Part shown: positions 51,342-60,188 of the stretch, in pieces
Layout: each line of letters opens with the position of its first letter
How positions within the stretch are numbered: position 1 is the stretch's first letter
Source: Limosilactobacillus reuteri
GTDB taxonomy: Bacteria; Bacillota; Bacilli; Lactobacillales; Lactobacillaceae
NCBI RefSeq assembly: GCF_013694365.1
Contig: NZ_CP059275.1
Location: 186,001 to 250,000, forward strand
Reading direction: 5' to 3'
DNA length: 64,000 nt
Translations under genes and position numbers: made by a program
Notes under the pieces: model-generated
The model's database searches: none
What the model was told of the DNA's origin: nothing
What the model saw: the letters and a program-made list of their open reading frames with translations, nothing else

Positions 51342-52553
51342 ATGGTTGAGAAGATTATGAAGGTTGCAAATGATTTGGGATATGGTTCTGTAAAAGCAAA
51401 TGTTGATGGTGAAAATATTAAGTTTCCATCAGTTATAGCAGCAGAACGTCCACAGGATGTACAAGCTCCTATGGAATTTGATTCTAAACAAGATCAAGAT
51501 ATATATATGAAAGACTTTCTTAATAACATGGATGTTAGTGTGTCAAGTAATGCAGTAAAAACCTCTGGAAGATTTTTGATTGGTAATGCAGCTATCGACA
51601 GTGGTCTATCTATGAGAGCTTTTGATGTTAATGACTTTACTGGTAAATCAGAAACAGATTTAGCAATTATTCTTACTTTAAGTTTGATAGCTGGAAAGAA
51701 AGTAAAAGAAGCATATGAAGCTGGACAAGACTTAAAGGAGACTCTAAAGGTAAAAGTTAATATGGCGACTGCGTTACCTATTTCAGAAGGTAAGGTTAAT
51801 AATGCAAAAGATCGTTACAAAGAACGTTACATGGGTAGTACACATACAGTGACTTTCCATAACTTTAAGGACCCAATTAATGTAACTATCGAATTTAATA
51901 AGGTATATGTTGCATTAGAAGGTGAAACAGCCCAAATGCTTATTTCCTCCGATTATGATGGATTAACAGATAAAATTAAGGAAGACTTTGATAAGAACTA
52001 TTCAGAAATGAAGGATGAAGTTGAAGCTGACGACCTTATTAATTCACGAAATGTACTTGGAATTGATATCGGAGAAGGGACTACTGATGTAGTAGCAATC
52101 ATTAACGGTAAGGCTAATCCAGCAGCATCAGCTTCATTACCACAAGGATACGGAAATGTATTACAAGATGCAGTACGTGTTCTTCAAGATCAACAAATGA
52201 ACTTTGAGGAACGTTCACAATTACAGAGTTTCTTATCTGAAAAGGTCAGTCCATTGCGTCGAGCTCGCCAAGATAAAGTACGTCAAGTTGTTTACGACCA
52301 ATTAGAACCATTGGCTGATAAGATTATCGATACAGTTAGTCAAACAATGCGTATCGCTAAGGATACTGAACTTGTTTACGTATATGGTGGTGGTTCCATT
52401 CCAATGCTAGATGAGAGTAATCTTCGCGAAGTATTGAATGAAAAACTTAAGAGCTTCAGTGGTGGATATGACGTTCCAGTAATTTGGATTGATAAGGAAT
52501 ATGCACAATATTTAAATGAATTAGGATTACAAGTAATTGTTGAAGCCTTATAG
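51342..52553 (+). CDS. actin-like plasmid segregation protein (ParM/Alp family)
   Basis: 403 aa. The two actin phosphate-binding segments are present: NDLGYGSVKANV near the start and GIDIGEGTTDVVAI at about 238-251. The adenosine region is YVYGGGSIPML near residue 345. It would polymerise to push plasmid copies apart. The length is longer than R1 ParM (320) and fits Alp-type filaments of Firmicute plasmids. The second partition system is at 52554-53912. Confidence 0.85.
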   Translation: MVEKIMKVANDLGYGSVKANVDGENIKFPSVIAAERPQDVQAPMEFDSKQDQDIYMKDFLNNMDVSVSSNAVKTSGRFLIGNAAIDSGLSMRAFDVNDFTGKSETDLAIILTLSLIAGKKVKEAYEAGQDLKETLKVKVNMATALPISEGKVNNAKDRYKERYMGSTHTVTFHNFKDPINVTIEFNKVYVALEGETAQMLISSDYDGLTDKIKEDFDKNYSEMKDEVEADDLINSRNVLGIDIGEGTTDVVAIINGKANPAASASLPQGYGNVLQDAVRVLQDQQMNFEERSQLQSFLSEKVSPLRRARQDKVRQVVYDQLEPLADKIIDTVSQTMRIAKDTELVYVYGGGSIPMLDESNLREVLNEKLKSFSGGYDVPVIWIDKEYAQYLNELGLQVIVEAL

Positions 52554-52964
52554 TTGTCTGATCTATTTAGTGACTTTAATAAAGAAAACAAGAATAGAAG
52601 AAAGAAAAATGCTACTCCAGGAGTGGCAGAAACAAAACCCTCAACTCCAGAAAAGAGATATGATGCTTCTGTTCATCAGAAAAAAAACACCGAAGAGAAA
52701 CCAGAAGTTAAAAAGAGAGGTAAAGGTAGACCAAGAAAAAATAAGTCTACTAAGATGATTAGGATTAGCGATCAAGCGGTAGATATAATTAATGCTTATA
52801 AACAAGTGGCAAATTGTGAATCACAGGATGATGCTATTATTGATGTATTTAGAAAATATATAGAGAGTGGCGCAATGAGTGATAGCGATGAAAAAGTATT
52901 CAGATTACTTCTCGAACTTAAAAAGGTAGATAGTTTGATATACGATAAAGAAGAATTGAATTAA
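52554..52964 (+). CDS. ribbon-helix-helix DNA-binding protein, probable ParB-type partner (136 aa), TTG start
   Basis: A basic AT-hook-like stretch (KKRGKGRPRKNKSTK) precedes a ribbon-helix-helix (MIRISDQAVDIINAYKQVA, then AIIDVFRKYI). Such small proteins act as centromere binders with ParA. Next to ParA at 52965, though pairing with the actin-like gene cannot be excluded. Confidence 0.7.
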   Translation: MSDLFSDFNKENKNRRKKNATPGVAETKPSTPEKRYDASVHQKKNTEEKPEVKKRGKGRPRKNKSTKMIRISDQAVDIINAYKQVANCESQDDAIIDVFRKYIESGAMSDSDEKVFRLLLELKKVDSLIYDKEELN

Positions 52965-53912
52965 ATGCCTGTTCTAGTTTATGCTAATTTTAAAGGTGGC
53001 GTCGGTAAAACAACCAATTCTGTCATGACTGCATATCAATTAGCCAAGAAAGGTTATAAGACTTTAGTGTGTGATTTAGACCCACAATCGAATGCAACAC
53101 ATTTATTAACGCGAACATATGCACGTCAAAATAATCAAAGTGAGAAAGAGTTTGTCAAAGAACTTAATAAGAAATCAAAAGATAAACTTTCGAAGGCAGA
53201 TATAGATAAAGAAGTTGAAGAGGTTTTTAAGGAAAGAGAAAGAAAACAGCTTCGAATAAAAGAAACAATGATGTTAGCTCTTAGCGAAGGAGATATAAAG
53301 AATGCTATCGTTAAGGTGATGGACAATTTATATTTACTTCCTTCTTCTGATGACTTTACAGAATACCCCGATTTTTTGGAAATGACATTTATGCCCAATG
53401 AAGAAAACTATAAAGAAAAAAGAATTTCCTACTTTGCAAAACAATTAGATAAAGTCAAAGAAAATTATGATTTTGTTATAGTAGATGTTCCACCGACTCT
53501 ATCAGTTTTCACTGACTCCGCAGTTTATGCAGCAGATGATATTATTATTGTTTTACAAACACAACAAGATTCGCTAGATGGCGCTGAGGCATTTTTCGTG
53601 TACTTACAAAAAATGTTTAATAACTACCCTGCTATTAGTTTCAATATTCTTGGAGTGCTTCCTGTCTTACTTGAAAATAGAGCAGGATTGGATACGCAAA
53701 TTTTGAAAGACGCAAAAGAGTCATTTGGTAAAGATGGAGTCTTTAAGAACATAATTAAACATATGGAGCGTCTTAAGCGATTTGGTCGTATGGGGATAGC
53801 CGATAAAGATGCTGAATATGGGAAGGGTGACTTCCACGATATAAAGGTACATTATGTTTACAATCGGCTAACAGATGAAATATTAGAACGGTTAAAGAAA
53901 TTGGAGGGATAA
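52965..53912 (+). CDS. parA: ParA-family partition ATPase
   Basis: 315 aa. Deviant Walker A KGGVGKTT at residues 10-17, DLDPQSNAT after it, and FVIVDVPPT (Walker B) near 170. An extra charged block of about 60 residues at 50-110 (KELNKKSKDKLSKADIDKE) is longer than in minimal ParA proteins. It moves plasmid DNA by ATP-driven binding to the nucleoid. Adjacent genes are repA and a ribbon-helix-helix partner. Confidence 0.92.
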   Translation: MPVLVYANFKGGVGKTTNSVMTAYQLAKKGYKTLVCDLDPQSNATHLLTRTYARQNNQSEKEFVKELNKKSKDKLSKADIDKEVEEVFKERERKQLRIKETMMLALSEGDIKNAIVKVMDNLYLLPSSDDFTEYPDFLEMTFMPNEENYKEKRISYFAKQLDKVKENYDFVIVDVPPTLSVFTDSAVYAADDIIIVLQTQQDSLDGAEAFFVYLQKMFNNYPAISFNILGVLPVLLENRAGLDTQILKDAKESFGKDGVFKNIIKHMERLKRFGRMGIADKDAEYGKGDFHDIKVHYVYNRLTDEILERLKKLEG

Positions 53913-54998
53913 ATGAATAACCAAAAAGCGTTTCTAGGTATCAACCTAGATTTACTCGAAAACCCAAAATATAAGAATCTAGACTCCCGTGCAATGATGT
54001 TGTACGCTCTTTACGCTGATCGCTATTCTGCTTCTATGAATAACGCTCGTTTAGGGAACACAGCATTCGTTGATGACATGGGAGTCTTTATTCGTTTTAC
54101 TAATGAATTAGCTGCTAAGGTACTTCACGTATCAAAACAGAAAGTAACAGATTTTCGAAAAGAATTATCTGACTTAGACTTGATCAAGGTCGTTCGTGAA
54201 GGTTTAAAGGGTTACAAAATCTATGTTTATCCAGTTCAACAAACACCAAGTAATGTTGAGCTTCTTTTGCCATGGAAAAATCACACTATTACTGTTCAAA
54301 AAGTAACTTCTGATTGGACTATTTTATCTAAAATTGAATTCTGCAAAAACCTTAAATTATCTACTCAAAACGTTGATATTAGCGTGAGTCGGATTTCTGA
54401 ATCCACGTGCTCCTCAAAAACCGATACTAGTTTATCTCACTCTAGTTTATCTCATGTATTTTTAAATAATAATGGTTTGGATAATAACGCGCGTGCGCGT
54501 GAAGAAAATGAAATTCAACCCAATCAATCAAACAAGAATCCATATCACTCTTTACCAGAAAAGATAAAGAATTCATTTGTTGATGTATTTGGCTTTATTA
54601 CAAAGCCTATGGCTATTGAACTACATTCTCTAATCAGTCAATCTAACGAAGACATGGTTAACTACGTAATTACAAGTAGTAAAGGTCATAAGATTACTAA
54701 TGCTATCGCATATATCAAAGCTGCAATTACCAATGCTCTGAAACGAGGGGACAAGTGTGCCCAAGATATGATTAACTTCTACAACAATAACGTAAAAAAC
54801 ACGTTTACTGGTTACAAGAAATCTCTATCAAAACGCTTTATGTCCGAAGAAGAAGTAAATGCTATGATTAAAAAAGACGAAGAAGAAATGCGCCAAAACG
54901 ATCCAGAGTTCTACGCTCGTCTACAAGAAATTAAACGTCGTAATGCAGAAAAGGCAAAAAGAAAGCCTGTAATTCCAATTTACAAGCTGGGTTATTAG
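53913..54998 (+). CDS. repA: replication initiation protein RepA (RepA_N type with DnaD-like C-terminus)
   Basis: 361 aa. The first 115 residues (FLGINLDLLENPKYKNLDSRAMMLYAL, then VSKQKVTDFRKELSDLDLI) match the RepA_N winged-helix domain of Firmicute theta plasmids. After a variable middle, residues about 215-290 (ITKPMAIELHSLISQSNEDM, ITNAIAYIKAAITNAL) look DnaD-like. In this family the origin usually lies inside the rep gene; a candidate is at 54427-54500. This gene is the main evidence for plasmid-like maintenance. Confidence 0.88.
   Translation: MNNQKAFLGINLDLLENPKYKNLDSRAMMLYALYADRYSASMNNARLGNTAFVDDMGVFIRFTNELAAKVLHVSKQKVTDFRKELSDLDLIKVVREGLKGYKIYVYPVQQTPSNVELLLPWKNHTITVQKVTSDWTILSKIEFCKNLKLSTQNVDISVSRISESTCSSKTDTSLSHSSLSHVFLNNNGLDNNARAREENEIQPNQSNKNPYHSLPEKIKNSFVDVFGFITKPMAIELHSLISQSNEDMVNYVITSSKGHKITNAIAYIKAAITNALKRGDKCAQDMINFYNNNVKNTFTGYKKSLSKRFMSEEEVNAMIKKDEEEMRQNDPEFYARLQEIKRRNAEKAKRKPVIPIYKLGY
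54427..54500 (+). other. candidate replication origin inside repA
   Basis: CTAGTTTATCTCA occurs twice in tandem at 54427-54439 and 54442-54454 (15-base period). A very AT-rich stretch follows (54458-54486), then an inverted repeat ACGCGC-GT-GCGCGT at 54487-54500. An iteron-like pair, an AT-rich region and a palindrome in the variable middle of a RepA_N gene match where such plasmids carry their origin. Function is inferred. Confidence 0.5.
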
Positions 54999-55757
54999 AT
55001 GGATATCTTAGACAAGTACGATAACGATGATAAATTGACGGACCTTCCTAAAACCAATATGACATTGGCAATCGACAAGAGAATATTTGACGATAAAAAT
55101 GTTAGCATTGACGAGATTGGATTGTATGCTTATTTAGCATTTATAAGTGGGAGGGTTGGAGAATACAACGGGAAAAGAGTTGTAACCAATTACAAAGCTC
55201 TTGACCTATATAAGCGAATATATAAGCCTAAGGGGCTAAGTGGATCGTATAGAAAAACAGTCGATAATATTGAAAAAATGCTCCGACATTTAGAAGAGTT
55301 GGGCTATATCAAAAGATTCACATCAATGGGCTATCCAATTATAGCTATGTCAGAAATCGACGATAAACAATCGTCTATATTAATAAATGTAGTTAACGCA
55401 AAAATAATAACAAATGGAACATCGAGTAGACAAACATTAAAGTTACTTGCCACCTATGCTGCATTAAAATTATGTATATCTGAAAGAAGAAAAAGATCTA
55501 AAGTGGATACCAGTAAAGAAGTGTTTGATATGCCATTAGGGCATGTGGCGAATTATATTAATAGTGATCCAAGAACGGTTAATCGATATTTACAATGGTT
55601 GCGGACTAATTATGTCTTAGCATATTTTAAAGTCGTTTTACCCCAAGTGGATAAACCAATGAGATGTGTCTATTCGGATATATATGATCATAAGACGTTA
55701 AAAGAGACTATTGAATATCGACTACGCAAAGGGTATGTAAAAAGAGTTATTGAATAG
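54999..55757 (+). CDS. paralog A of a tandem pair, winged-helix-like (252 aa)
   Basis: Residues 20-100 and 150-200 align with the next protein: IDEIGLYAYL, ALDLYKRIYKPKGLSGSYRKTV, LATYAALK, INSDPRTVNRYLQWLRTNYVLAYFK. The YINSDPRTVNRYLQWLR stretch reads as a helix-turn-helix. A replication or gene regulation role near repA is likely. No family recognised. Confidence 0.65.
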   Translation: MDILDKYDNDDKLTDLPKTNMTLAIDKRIFDDKNVSIDEIGLYAYLAFISGRVGEYNGKRVVTNYKALDLYKRIYKPKGLSGSYRKTVDNIEKMLRHLEELGYIKRFTSMGYPIIAMSEIDDKQSSILINVVNAKIITNGTSSRQTLKLLATYAALKLCISERRKRSKVDTSKEVFDMPLGHVANYINSDPRTVNRYLQWLRTNYVLAYFKVVLPQVDKPMRCVYSDIYDHKTLKETIEYRLRKGYVKRVIE

Positions 55758-56504
55758 ATGGGATACAACACAGTAATTAATAAATACAATGGACTGAAAA
55801 ACAAAACATTGTGCACACAAACATTTGCAACTGTCGGGAAACAAATTTTCAATGATAATGATCTCGACATAGATGATATTGGCTTATATGTTTTTCTCAT
55901 CACTAGATCACGACAATCCTTAGAGGATGATGGAATTGGGGTCGTAGATAGGATTGATTCACTATCTATTTACAAAATGATATATCGTCCTCAAAAACTT
56001 AAAGGCAAATACAGAGAAATAGTCGGTGGTCTTGACGAAAGACTCAATCGATTAGAGGATCATGGGTTTATCGAAAGGACAATAAATACTCTTGGAGAAC
56101 AAACAATTAAAGTGCCGCAAGATGACTTAAAACATGGCTTTGCGAAGCTTTATGCTCCTGGCATAAGAGTGATACTAAGAAAACTTACAGGTAAGAAAAT
56201 GTTGCGTGAATTGGCTACATACGCTGCCTTTAGATCGCTTGTTTTTGAGGGAGATAAAGGTACATATATTATAGACAGAGGCCCAACATATATAAAAAAT
56301 TGGTTACATGTAGAAAAATCAACTGTTAATAACTATCTACGATGGTTAAGGGAGAATTATGTATTAGCTTATTTCAAATGCAAACAATCAAGTATGCATG
56401 AGCCATGGAAACAATACTATTCTGATATTGTTCAATACGACAAACTGGTAGAATACGTTAAAATTCAGTACGACAAAGGCTTTATTAAAGCATTGGCAGA
56501 GTAA
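55758..56504 (+). CDS. paralog B of a tandem pair, winged-helix-like (248 aa)
   Basis: Shares the plan of 54999: IDDIGLYVFL, SIYKMIYRPQKLKGKYREIV, LATYAAFR, LHVEKSTVNNYLRWLRENYVLAYFK. Clear duplication with divergence. The segment before the last helix-turn-helix differs most, which could reflect different DNA targets. Confidence 0.65.
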   Translation: MGYNTVINKYNGLKNKTLCTQTFATVGKQIFNDNDLDIDDIGLYVFLITRSRQSLEDDGIGVVDRIDSLSIYKMIYRPQKLKGKYREIVGGLDERLNRLEDHGFIERTINTLGEQTIKVPQDDLKHGFAKLYAPGIRVILRKLTGKKMLRELATYAAFRSLVFEGDKGTYIIDRGPTYIKNWLHVEKSTVNNYLRWLRENYVLAYFKCKQSSMHEPWKQYYSDIVQYDKLVEYVKIQYDKGFIKALAE

Positions 56505-57227
56505 GTGAACAAAACACTATTTAAAACTGAATTAATGACGTACAAAGAGAGAAAAGAGAACATTGATAAAGAATTGAACCCCAACTTCTTTGAGGAATTT
56601 AATCGTGATGATATCGATAAGGGTAAGACAATGACAGAAAGCTATTCGGGTTGGTTCAATGATCGAATTGTTCAATATTTAGTACACGGGCGCAATATAG
56701 ATAATCCCAAGGAAACAGATTATCCATTTTATGCGAGTGATTATGATTATTACAGAACAAGAATGGCTAAAGCCACATTGCTAACTGCGCAGATTGATGA
56801 TTGGGTTAATCCGATTATGTCAAAGGATTATGAAATAAAAAATCAGGAAAATAAAAAAGAATATATTGAACGCTTATTTGACACAAATAATTTAGAAGTT
56901 AATGACTTAAGAAATTTTATTAAATTAGGGCTTCACAAGGATCTGAAAAAGTTAAATTTTGAAGATTATTCTTTTGATTTATTACAAAATTTGCAAGAAT
57001 TACAAAAAATTGTTTGGACGGGCTGTAAAAAAAACACTGATCAAATATTTCTGAATTATTTTGATGGAAAAAGATCAATTAATGAAATAAGCGTTATTTA
57101 TGGTGTTACTCATCAGAATGTTTCAAAAAAATTAACAAGAATTTGCAAAAATGCCTTAAAAAAGTTGCGCGTACATAAAGGGTGCGCTTGTCTTAATGAG
57201 GAAGTAGATAATAAATTATCTGCTTAG
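56505..57227 (+). CDS. sigma-region-4-like regulatory protein (240 aa), GTG start
   Basis: The C-terminal 60 residues (DGKRSINEISVIYGVTHQNVSKKLTRICKNALKKL) form a sigma-70 region-4-like helix-turn-helix, as in phage late regulators (ArpU-like). The N-terminal 180 residues are unassigned. Its place just before HU and the terminase genes fits a late-gene activator. Confidence 0.6.
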   Translation: MNKTLFKTELMTYKERKENIDKELNPNFFEEFNRDDIDKGKTMTESYSGWFNDRIVQYLVHGRNIDNPKETDYPFYASDYDYYRTRMAKATLLTAQIDDWVNPIMSKDYEIKNQENKKEYIERLFDTNNLEVNDLRNFIKLGLHKDLKKLNFEDYSFDLLQNLQELQKIVWTGCKKNTDQIFLNYFDGKRSINEISVIYGVTHQNVSKKLTRICKNALKKLRVHKGCACLNEEVDNKLSA

Positions 57228-57494
57228 ATGTTAAACAAGAAAGATTTAATTGAAATTATTGCAAAGCAACAAGAAACTACAAAGGTTGAAGCTAAGAAGA
57301 TTGTGGACGCTTTTACTGATGGTATCAAGTCTATTATGAAGGACAACAAATCAGTAAACATTACAGGCTTTGCTAAGTTCGAAAGTAAGTATAAAGAAGC
57401 TTATAAGCGTGTGTTTGGTGTAACTGGTGAATTAATTGAAGTCCCAGCACATCACGTACACAAGGCAACTTTATCAAAGAAGATTGCTGAATAA
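57228..57494 (+). CDS. HU-family DNA-binding protein
   Basis: 88 aa, usual HU length 90. LNKKDLIEIIAKQQETTKVEA, then GFAKFESKYKEAYKRVFGVTGELIEVPA and KATLSKKI match HU apart from small variations in the beta-arm. Bends DNA; may aid replication initiation or packaging. Confidence 0.9.
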   Translation: MLNKKDLIEIIAKQQETTKVEAKKIVDAFTDGIKSIMKDNKSVNITGFAKFESKYKEAYKRVFGVTGELIEVPAHHVHKATLSKKIAE

Positions 57495-57665
57495 ATGAAT
57501 TTAGATATTGATGTCGCCCTCAAGAAGCATGTTGAGTTCGTGCTTAGAAAAATGGACGAAATTGAAGCGTGCGAAAAACTATCAATTCATAACATGGCAG
57601 ACCTTGACCGATATGCTCACATATTAAGAAATCTAGCACAAACTCACGAAGCAATTATGAAGTAG
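57495..57665 (+). CDS. small hypothetical protein (56 aa)
   Basis: MNLDIDVALKKHVEFVLRKM, helical, ending LRNLAQTHEAIMK. No recognised family; positioned between HU and the terminase small subunit. Confidence 0.5.
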   Translation: MNLDIDVALKKHVEFVLRKMDEIEACEKLSIHNMADLDRYAHILRNLAQTHEAIMK

Positions 57666-58442
57666 ATGGCGGGAAAGATATGTGTCATTTGTGGTAAAGA
57701 AAAAAGGTCTAACCAACTTTTGAGACACAAGAACTTATTACTTGATACTAGCTTTTCTATATGTCGCGATTGCGCCAATATGGTAGCCGATTTTAGCAAT
57801 GAGGATTCAGTTATTGAAATGGCTCAATTCGCAAATATTCCCTTTGTCAAGAATCTTTATATTGACGTAAAAAGAACAAGCAAGAACCCTAATTTCGGAG
57901 AATACTTAAAGAAAATAGCTCCGTATAAGAATTTCAAGACCTTCTCAGATTCTGTATTCACAACAGATCATGCCGAGGAAACAGTAAGTATTACCCCCGA
58001 ATTAGAAAGTAGATGGGGCAAGGGATATAACGAAGAAGAATATGCTTATTTTGAGAATGTGCTACAAGGTCTTATTGCAATTAAACCGGCAACAACGGCA
58101 TTTGAGATTCAGAGATATGTTGCCAATGTAAAGTTGAAGGACGCATTGGATAAGGCATTTATGGATGGAGACTCTAAGGCGATCACTGCCTTACGTAAAG
58201 CATATTCAGAAGATTCAAAGGATTTAGGGTTTGACGCTGTGCTTAGTGGGAATGATGACAGTGGAAAGACGTTGGGGCAAAGAATTCAAGGTTGGGAACT
58301 TAGTGAACCTGTTCCAGATAGCGATAAATACGAAGACGCTGCTGGCTTAAAGAAGTACATTGAAAAATGGTTCGTGATTCCTATGAAGAGAACCTTTGGT
58401 GTCGCCTCTGAAAAGGAGGTTGAAAGTCTATATGAAGACTGA
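57666..58442 (+). CDS. probable terminase small subunit (258 aa)
   Basis: N-terminal zinc finger (CVICGKEKRSNQLL and CRDCANMV). A middle and C-terminal helical region includes FAKMKRTFG-like PMKRTFGVASEKEVESLYED. It is immediately before the terminase large subunit and overlaps it by 11 bases natively. Position and zinc finger support a small-subunit or packaging DNA-recognition role. Confidence 0.6.
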   Translation: MAGKICVICGKEKRSNQLLRHKNLLLDTSFSICRDCANMVADFSNEDSVIEMAQFANIPFVKNLYIDVKRTSKNPNFGEYLKKIAPYKNFKTFSDSVFTTDHAEETVSITPELESRWGKGYNEEEYAYFENVLQGLIAIKPATTAFEIQRYVANVKLKDALDKAFMDGDSKAITALRKAYSEDSKDLGFDAVLSGNDDSGKTLGQRIQGWELSEPVPDSDKYEDAAGLKKYIEKWFVIPMKRTFGVASEKEVESLYED

Positions 58443-58453
58443 ATGAAGACTGA
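58411..58453 (+). promoter_or_regulatory. ribosome binding site and duplicated start of the terminase large subunit
   Basis: AAAAGGAGG at 58411-58419, 12 bases before ATG at 58432. ATGAAGACTGA at 58432-58442 equals 58443-58453. Native overlap of the two terminase genes written twice; native order is as listed. Confidence 0.88.
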
Positions 58454-58649
58454 AAAGACACAACAAAAGTCTAGCTATTTTGAAAAACGGGAACGCAACC
58501 TGATGAAATGGGTTGGATATTGGCGAAGAAACCCACAGATATTCGTAAAAGATTATCTTGGAGTTAACCTGAAGCCTTATCAGAAATTGTTGTTTTACAT
58601 GATGAATAAGGTTGATTTCTTCATGTATATTGCGGCGAGAGGTTTGTAA
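58443..58649 (+). CDS. terminase large subunit, N-terminal piece (68 aa, ends at the Walker A)
   Basis: Reads through the usual phage terminase start (FVKDYLGVNLKPYQKLLFYMM) and stops right after the strand IAARGL, the position where the Walker A continues GK[ST]. The next gene resumes with LIALYCIVRCILYPGTKI. About four residues including the GK[ST] are missing between them. Most likely exon 1 of a gene split by an intron whose sequence was left out. Confidence 0.8.
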   Translation: MKTEKTQQKSSYFEKRERNLMKWVGYWRRNPQIFVKDYLGVNLKPYQKLLFYMMNKVDFFMYIAARGL

Positions 58650-60188
58650 TTGATTGCTTTGTACTGTATTGTTCGGTGTATTTTATACCCCGGAACAAAG
58701 ATAGTACTAGCGTCCGGGACGCGCTCACAAGCTGCAAATATCATTTCACAAAAGATAGTGGACTTTTACGATCAATCAGCAGCAGTTCGATACGAAATAG
58801 GTTACAAGAAGGACCATATTAAAACGACGGTCAATGAGGCAAAGGTTGAGTTTAAGAATGGATCGAGGATCTTTGCCGCTACATCTGGTGAAAGTGCTCG
58901 TGGTTTACGTTGTAATATCTTAATCTGTGACGAATTTCGTCTGATTAAGAAAGAAACATTGGATAAGATTCTAAAACCGATGCTTAACGTTTACCGCCAG
59001 CCACCATATTTATCGAAACCAGAATATAGTCATTTGAAGCGAGAGGAAAACAAGCAGATTTACATTTCTTCTGCTTGGTATAAGTCGCATTGGATATGGG
59101 ACGAATTCAAGAGCTATTTTAAGAAAATGACCAATTCGGATAAGCGTTATTTCGTTTCAATTCTCCCATATCAATTATCGGTTAAGAGTGGATTACTTTC
59201 ACAGAGTGCAGTTGATGCCGAAAGAACGAGTGACACATTCGATCAAACGAGTTTTGATATGGAATATGAAACTATATTTGTTGGTGAAAATGATAAAGCC
59301 TACTTCAAGCTTGATCCATTAAATAAGATTAGAACGGTGGGAAAGACGTTTAGACCTCCAACTAATCAAGAATTCGTTGAAAATCAACATAGATCAAAAC
59401 CAAGAATGTTGTCGAATTTCAAACGTGTCGATAAAGTAAATGAAATTAGAATAGTAGCCCTTGATATTGCCTTAATGGGTGGAAATAAGCTCGTTAAGAA
59501 CGATACATCAGCATTTACGTTGATGAGGTTAATTCGTGAGGGTGATGAATATAAGCGCCAGGTTGTCTATTTGGAAAGTATTCAAGAGTCAATTTCTTCG
59601 GAGAACTTAGCTATTCGTTTAAAACAACTATATTACGATTTTGAAGCTGATTATGTAGTTATGGATGCGAATGGTAATGGGTTAGGAGTATTTGATGCTT
59701 GTACAACCGTCCTTACAGATAAAGATCGTGATATAGAATATCCAGCCTGGGCTTGTATCAATGATGACGAAACAAACGATAGAACAAAAACTAAGGGAAT
59801 TAAATGTGTATATACGGTTAAGGCAAATGCGGCTTTCAACCACGAAATTGCAGTTTCCTTAAAGAATGTCATTGAATCTGGAAAACTCAGATTACCTATG
59901 AATGACATTCAAAAGCGCGAAGAATTACAGGAAGATAAGGAATATCGAAAGTTACCGGCCGAAGAACAAATTAAGGTCTTATATCCATATGTTCAAGCGA
60001 CTGCATTGGTCAACGAATTGGTAAACCTTGAATATACCGTTAGAACTGGATATATCAAGATTTACGAAGTCGGAACAACGACTAAGGATAGGTACAGTTC
60101 GATTGCTTACTGTAATTACTATGCAAATGAATTAGAAAAAGAATTAAAAGAAGAAGCATCTAATAATTATGCTTACTTCATGCTCTAA
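58650..60188 (+). CDS. terL: terminase large subunit, main part (512 aa), TTG start
   Basis: Begins LIALYCIVRCILYPGTKIVLASGTRSQAANI, the strand and coupling region following Walker A. Walker B is NILICDEF near residues 88-95. The nuclease acids include VALDIALMG and YVVMDANGNG. It packages DNA into the prohead as an ATP-driven motor and endonuclease. Together with the 58443 piece it makes a normal-length protein lacking only the Walker A centre. Confidence 0.9.
   Translation: MIALYCIVRCILYPGTKIVLASGTRSQAANIISQKIVDFYDQSAAVRYEIGYKKDHIKTTVNEAKVEFKNGSRIFAATSGESARGLRCNILICDEFRLIKKETLDKILKPMLNVYRQPPYLSKPEYSHLKREENKQIYISSAWYKSHWIWDEFKSYFKKMTNSDKRYFVSILPYQLSVKSGLLSQSAVDAERTSDTFDQTSFDMEYETIFVGENDKAYFKLDPLNKIRTVGKTFRPPTNQEFVENQHRSKPRMLSNFKRVDKVNEIRIVALDIALMGGNKLVKNDTSAFTLMRLIREGDEYKRQVVYLESIQESISSENLAIRLKQLYYDFEADYVVMDANGNGLGVFDACTTVLTDKDRDIEYPAWACINDDETNDRTKTKGIKCVYTVKANAAFNHEIAVSLKNVIESGKLRLPMNDIQKREELQEDKEYRKLPAEEQIKVLYPYVQATALVNELVNLEYTVRTGYIKIYEVGTTTKDRYSSIAYCNYYANELEKELKEEASNNYAYFML

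Noticed and set aside
58640..58655. Programmed frameshift or stop readthrough within the terminase
   Set aside because: Simple readthrough does not restore the GK[ST] residues, so about 12 bases are missing; an intron or insertion fits better.
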